A stretch of 21,812 nt of DNA from positions 1 through 21,812 of the forward strand of contig PLYG01000336.1 in the NCBI GenBank assembly GCA_003153335.1, read 5' to 3'. The position numbers and the translations under genes are program-made. Below are positions 21,607-21,812 of the stretch, piece after piece (the first letter of the stretch is position 1; each line of letters opens with the position of its first letter). This stretch comes from Betaproteobacteria bacterium (GTDB lineage: Bacteria; Pseudomonadota; Gammaproteobacteria; Burkholderiales; Casimicrobiaceae). The notes beneath the pieces were generated by a model. It had not been told where the DNA came from, searched no databases, and was given only the letters and a program-made list of their open reading frames with translations.

Positions 21607-21812
21607 CTATTTTTTCGGTGCGGCGTCCGCCGCTGGCGCGGCCCCCGTCGTCGCGACCGCCGCTGCCGGCATGGTGATCGACGCCGGAGCGCCGCCGATT
21701 TTTCGATCGGCGCCGTGCAGCGCGAGCAGCGGAACGATCATCAGCGCGACGATGTTGATGATCTTGATCAGCGGATTGACTGCGGGGCCGGCGGTATCCT
21801 TGTAGGGATCGC
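21607..21812 (-). CDS. hppA: Membrane-bound pyrophosphatase, C-terminal end (partial)
   Basis: C-terminal 67 residues of a pyrophosphatase that couples PPi hydrolysis to proton or sodium pumping across the inner membrane. The hallmark DPYKDTAGPAVNPLIKIINI is visible at the window edge, followed by a last transmembrane helix (VALMIVPLLAL). A short Ala-rich tail (AAAVATTGAAPAADAAPKK) follows before TAG at 21609-21607. The tail is longer than in many family members. The K+-dependence determinants lie in the missing N-terminal part, so the ion specificity cannot be judged here. Confidence 0.93.
   Translation of the reverse strand, partial: DPYKDTAGPAVNPLIKIINIVALMIVPLLALHGADRKIGGAPASITMPAAAVATTGAAPAADAAPKK

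Overview
The window joins two very different pieces of a Pseudomonadota chromosome. The right part (about 7592 to 21812) is GC-rich housekeeping DNA. Its tmRNA encodes the tag ANDENYALAA, and it carries manC, mfd, marC, ndh, ggt and hppA. A beta- or gammaproteobacterium fits, with beta somewhat more likely. That assignment is inference from gene content and tag sequence, because no 16S rRNA is present. The left part (1 to about 7591) is visibly less GC-rich and is the integrase-proximal end of an integrative element inserted at the 3' end of the tmRNA gene ssrA. The element continues past the left edge, so its size, cargo and second attachment site cannot be seen.

Element layout: every gene is on the minus strand and reads away from ssrA. 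A tyrosine integrase (start 7319) has its own candidate promoter and three upstream GATACCCCC repeats. A first cluster of unrecognised small genes follows (5733 to 4137). It contains one internal terminator-like hairpin and ends in a hairpin plus T-run terminator at 4104-4125. A second, tightly overlapping cluster starts at a promoter/operator region (3986-4084). It encodes an AlpA-type helix-turn-helix protein, an 88-aa unknown, an 861-aa TOPRIM/DUF3987-type primase-helicase-like protein, a 94-aa unknown, a 142-aa unknown and a protein cut by the window edge. Each junction in this cluster is a TAATG, ATGA or 8-base overlap. An integrase, AlpA and TOPRIM-ATPase replication protein together resemble P4-like phage satellites and related prophage-like islands. 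No structural phage genes or conjugation genes are visible, so the element class remains open.

Host layout: ssrA (minus) is followed by manC (GDP-mannose synthesis). mfd (transcription-repair coupling) and an MBL-fold hydrolase follow with start/stop overlaps, so the three look co-transcribed. A MarC-family membrane protein is convergent to them. A secreted prolyl oligopeptidase is divergent from marC and convergent with a ggt-ndh pair. Between that convergent pair a perfect 12-bp hairpin spans the ndh stop codon. A small exported Met-rich protein with degenerate EF-hand-like segments, a class I O-methyltransferase and the C-terminal end of a membrane pyrophosphatase (hppA) complete the window. 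Strong terminator hairpins separate the last three genes.

The most interesting material is in the element: the AlpA control region with nested inverted repeats, the compact overlapping replication operon with a degenerate P-loop, a group of unrecognised small genes, a repeated start-region sequence, and arm-site-like repeats between int and ssrA. I cannot show that this is a previously undescribed system. The host half looks ordinary apart from a few structural details.
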